DNA of 6,941 nucleotides, taken from NCBI GenBank assembly GCA_002339355.1, contig DDKQ01000014.1, forward strand, positions 7,610 through 14,550, given 5' to 3'. Origin of the DNA: Candidatus Subteraquimicrobium carltonvillense (GTDB lineage: Bacteria > Actinomycetota > Aquicultoria > Subteraquimicrobiales > Subteraquimicrobiaceae). The notes below the pieces were generated by a model that saw nothing but the letters and a program-made list of their open reading frames with translations, made no database searches and was not told where the DNA came from. The number at the start of each line of letters is the position of its first letter. Position 1 is the stretch's first letter. Shown piece after piece: positions 5,450 to 6,941 of the stretch. Both the position numbers and the translations under genes were made by a program.

Positions 5450-6931
5450 ATGGAAATTGCTTCTTGGAGACCATTTTTAGCTCCAACGGTATCAATGTTA
5501 TGTGCTACTTTAGTCTTTTTAACGGGTAGAAATGCTTTCTTAAGAAGACTCTGGAGTATGGGCGCCGCCATAATAAAATTTGCAATCGTATTATCCATGC
5601 TTCCCGCGGCTTTAAGGGGAATAATTTTTTATACAAAACTTTTACCCTTCGCTCCTGGAGTGACCGTTTATTTCAGAGTGGATTCCATGGGATTGTTCTT
5701 CGCCCTAGTAACCTCCACATTATGGATACTTACCACGATCTACTCCATCGGCTATATGGAACCAGAACATGCCAAGGTGAGATTCTTTGGTTTTTTCGCG
5801 CTCTGCGTCTCATCCACCGTTGGAATAGCTTTCGCTGGGAATCTTTTTACCCTATTTATCTTCTATGAAATGCTCACCATAGCCACTTATCCTCTGGTAA
5901 TCCATGAGGAGACCCCTGAAGCCATGAAAGCTGGTAGAAAGTATCTCGTATATACTCTTACGGCTGGAGCCTTCCTTTTGCTTTCCATCGTCGCCACCTT
6001 TTATCTTGCGGGTACCACCGAACTCAGCAAAACTGGGATACTGTCGCTGGAGAAGCACGGAAAAATCTTGTATCTCCTGTTTTCTACGTTCATTGTAGGC
6101 TTCGGAGTGAAAGCTGCCATCATGCCCCTTCACAGTTGGTTGCCCACGGCGATGGTAGCTCCAACCCCCGTCAGCGCTTTGCTTCACGCAGTCGCTGTGG
6201 TGAAGGCCGGTTGCTTTGGAGTCTTGCGGGTTATCTACAATGTCTTTGGAGTTGCCCTGGTGAGTCAAATGGGTGTGGGTCTCGTTCTCGCCTGGGTGGC
6301 TGTGGTGACCATCATTTGTGGATCGATACTCGCCCTCTTACAGGATAATCTCAAACGTAGGCTGGCATATTCAACGGTGAGTCAATTGTCATATATCATC
6401 TTAGGGGCATCCCTTGCGCCATTTCACGCTCACTCCGCGGCTCTTGCGAGTATAATTCACCTTGCCCATCAGGGTTTTCAGAAGATAACCCTATTCTTTG
6501 TGGCTGGAGCCATCGAGAGAAAAACGGGCAAGAGGAATATAAGTGAAATGGAGGGAATTGGTTATAAGATGCCCATAACCATGGCCACCTTCTCCATTGC
6601 TTCTCTGGGTTTCATAGGGATTCCACTCTTCGCTGGATTCATAACCAAGTGGTACATGTGTCTGGGATCACTTGAAGCCGGGAGACCGATCTTCGTGGTG
6701 GTCTTGCTGGTAAGCGCTTTACTTAATGCTGCTTACTGGTTACCCATAATCTATATAGCCTATTTCAGAAATCCTCCCGATGGAGATATAAAGGTAGATG
6801 AAGCTCATTGGCTCTTACTTTATCCTTGCATCATATGTGCCATCTATGTGATTGCCTTGGGAACATTGTCCATGGTTCCAGGTATGCCCGTCTCCTTAGC
6901 GGAAACGGCGGTTAAGATTTTTCTTAAGTAG
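5450..6931 (+). CDS. Second MnhD-like proton-translocating subunit (MbxH'-type)
   Basis: A 493-residue paralogue of the preceding protein, also with about 14 helices. Glu140 (NLFTLFIFYEMLTIATYPLV), Lys221 (GFGVKAAIMPLHSWLP), Lys252 (AVVKAGCFG), Lys345 (HQGFQKITLFF) and Lys400 (GFITKWY) are all present, so it should be a working proton channel. The HxxxxKITLFF segment and the NISEMEGIGYKMPITM stretch (363-378) suggest the subfamily often annotated as monovalent cation/H+ antiporter subunit D. I recall this subfamily as the second antiporter-like subunit (H') of Mbx/Mbs complexes. The sequence has diverged clearly from the first copy, so this is not a recent tandem duplication. TAGGAGGT (5435-5442) overlaps the preceding stop and lies seven bases before the ATG. 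The gene is complete and ends ten bases before the window edge. Confidence 0.93.
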   Translation: MEIASWRPFLAPTVSMLCATLVFLTGRNAFLRRLWSMGAAIIKFAIVLSMLPAALRGIIFYTKLLPFAPGVTVYFRVDSMGLFFALVTSTLWILTTIYSIGYMEPEHAKVRFFGFFALCVSSTVGIAFAGNLFTLFIFYEMLTIATYPLVIHEETPEAMKAGRKYLVYTLTAGAFLLLSIVATFYLAGTTELSKTGILSLEKHGKILYLLFSTFIVGFGVKAAIMPLHSWLPTAMVAPTPVSALLHAVAVVKAGCFGVLRVIYNVFGVALVSQMGVGLVLAWVAVVTIICGSILALLQDNLKRRLAYSTVSQLSYIILGASLAPFHAHSAALASIIHLAHQGFQKITLFFVAGAIERKTGKRNISEMEGIGYKMPITMATFSIASLGFIGIPLFAGFITKWYMCLGSLEAGRPIFVVVLLVSALLNAAYWLPIIYIAYFRNPPDGDIKVDEAHWLLLYPCIICAIYVIALGTLSMVPGMPVSLAETAVKIFLK

Positions 6932-6936
6932 GTGAT
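6929..6936 (+). promoter_or_regulatory. Probable ribosome binding site of the next, unseen operon gene
   Basis: TAGGTGAT overlaps the stop codon of the second MnhD gene and matches the anti-Shine-Dalgarno well. With a usual spacing of 5-9 bases, a start codon would fall at or just past the last base of the window. A GTG at 6932-6934 is also possible as a start. Either way, an immediately coupled downstream gene is likely. Confidence 0.45.
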
Positions 6937-6941
6937 TTTGG

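Noticed and set aside
5852..6348. 138-residue minus-strand and 70-residue plus-strand frames inside the second MnhD gene
   Set aside because: They are shadows of a gene whose own translation carries all family motifs.

Overview
The window (6941 bp, one strand throughout, moderate G+C with AT-rich intergenic DNA) looks like chromosomal DNA of a bacterium. The evidence is bacterial-type tRNAs, Shine-Dalgarno sites, a GGDEF diguanylate cyclase, and tightly overlapping (ATGA/GTGA) genes. The membrane module is of a type common in anaerobes (Thermotogae, Thermococcales, many clostridial and candidate-phylum lineages). I cannot name the taxon from sequence alone.

Layout. 6-83: tRNA-Asp(GUC) with encoded CCA. 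84-212: a non-coding spacer with a G-rich repetitive stretch and three strong inverted repeats, two of which compete for the same bases. 213-285: tRNA-Phe(GAA) without encoded CCA, followed by a strong hairpin that is probably an intrinsic terminator (298-327). 328-493: an AT-rich leader with a possible promoter. 494-1381: a four-helix membrane protein with a C-terminal GGDEF domain. It has an intact GGEEF active site and an intact RxxD inhibitory site, but Asn replaces the usual Asp in the GHxxGD guanine-binding signature. 1382-1468: a short AT-rich gap with a perfect TATAAT box and a possible terminator stem ending in T6.

1469-6931 is one compact operon of eight membrane proteins in the order MnhE, MnhF, MnhG, DUF4040 (MbhD-like), an MbhE+MnhB fusion, MnhC, MnhD and a second MnhD. 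This is the ion-translocating half of the Mrp / membrane-bound hydrogenase (Mbh) / Mbx(Mbs) superfamily. The two MnhD-type subunits carry the Glu/Lys residues of the proton half-channels. E, F, G, DUF4040, B and C correspond to the part implicated in Na+ translocation and its coupling. There is no full-length MnhA, as in Mbh, Mbx and the split archaeal-type Mrp systems. The order A-B-C-D-(EF)-G-H-H' is the one I recall for the front half of Mbx/Mbs loci. A good Shine-Dalgarno sequence lies at the very end of the window, so the operon probably continues. The next genes would decide between a stand-alone Na+/H+ antiporter and a redox-driven pump with NiFe-hydrogenase-like or Mbx-like J/K/L/N subunits.

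I see no mobile element, CRISPR array or defence gene. The points most worth a second look are the identity of the redox partner just beyond the right edge, the Asp-to-Asn change in the cyclase, and the structured spacer between the tRNAs.
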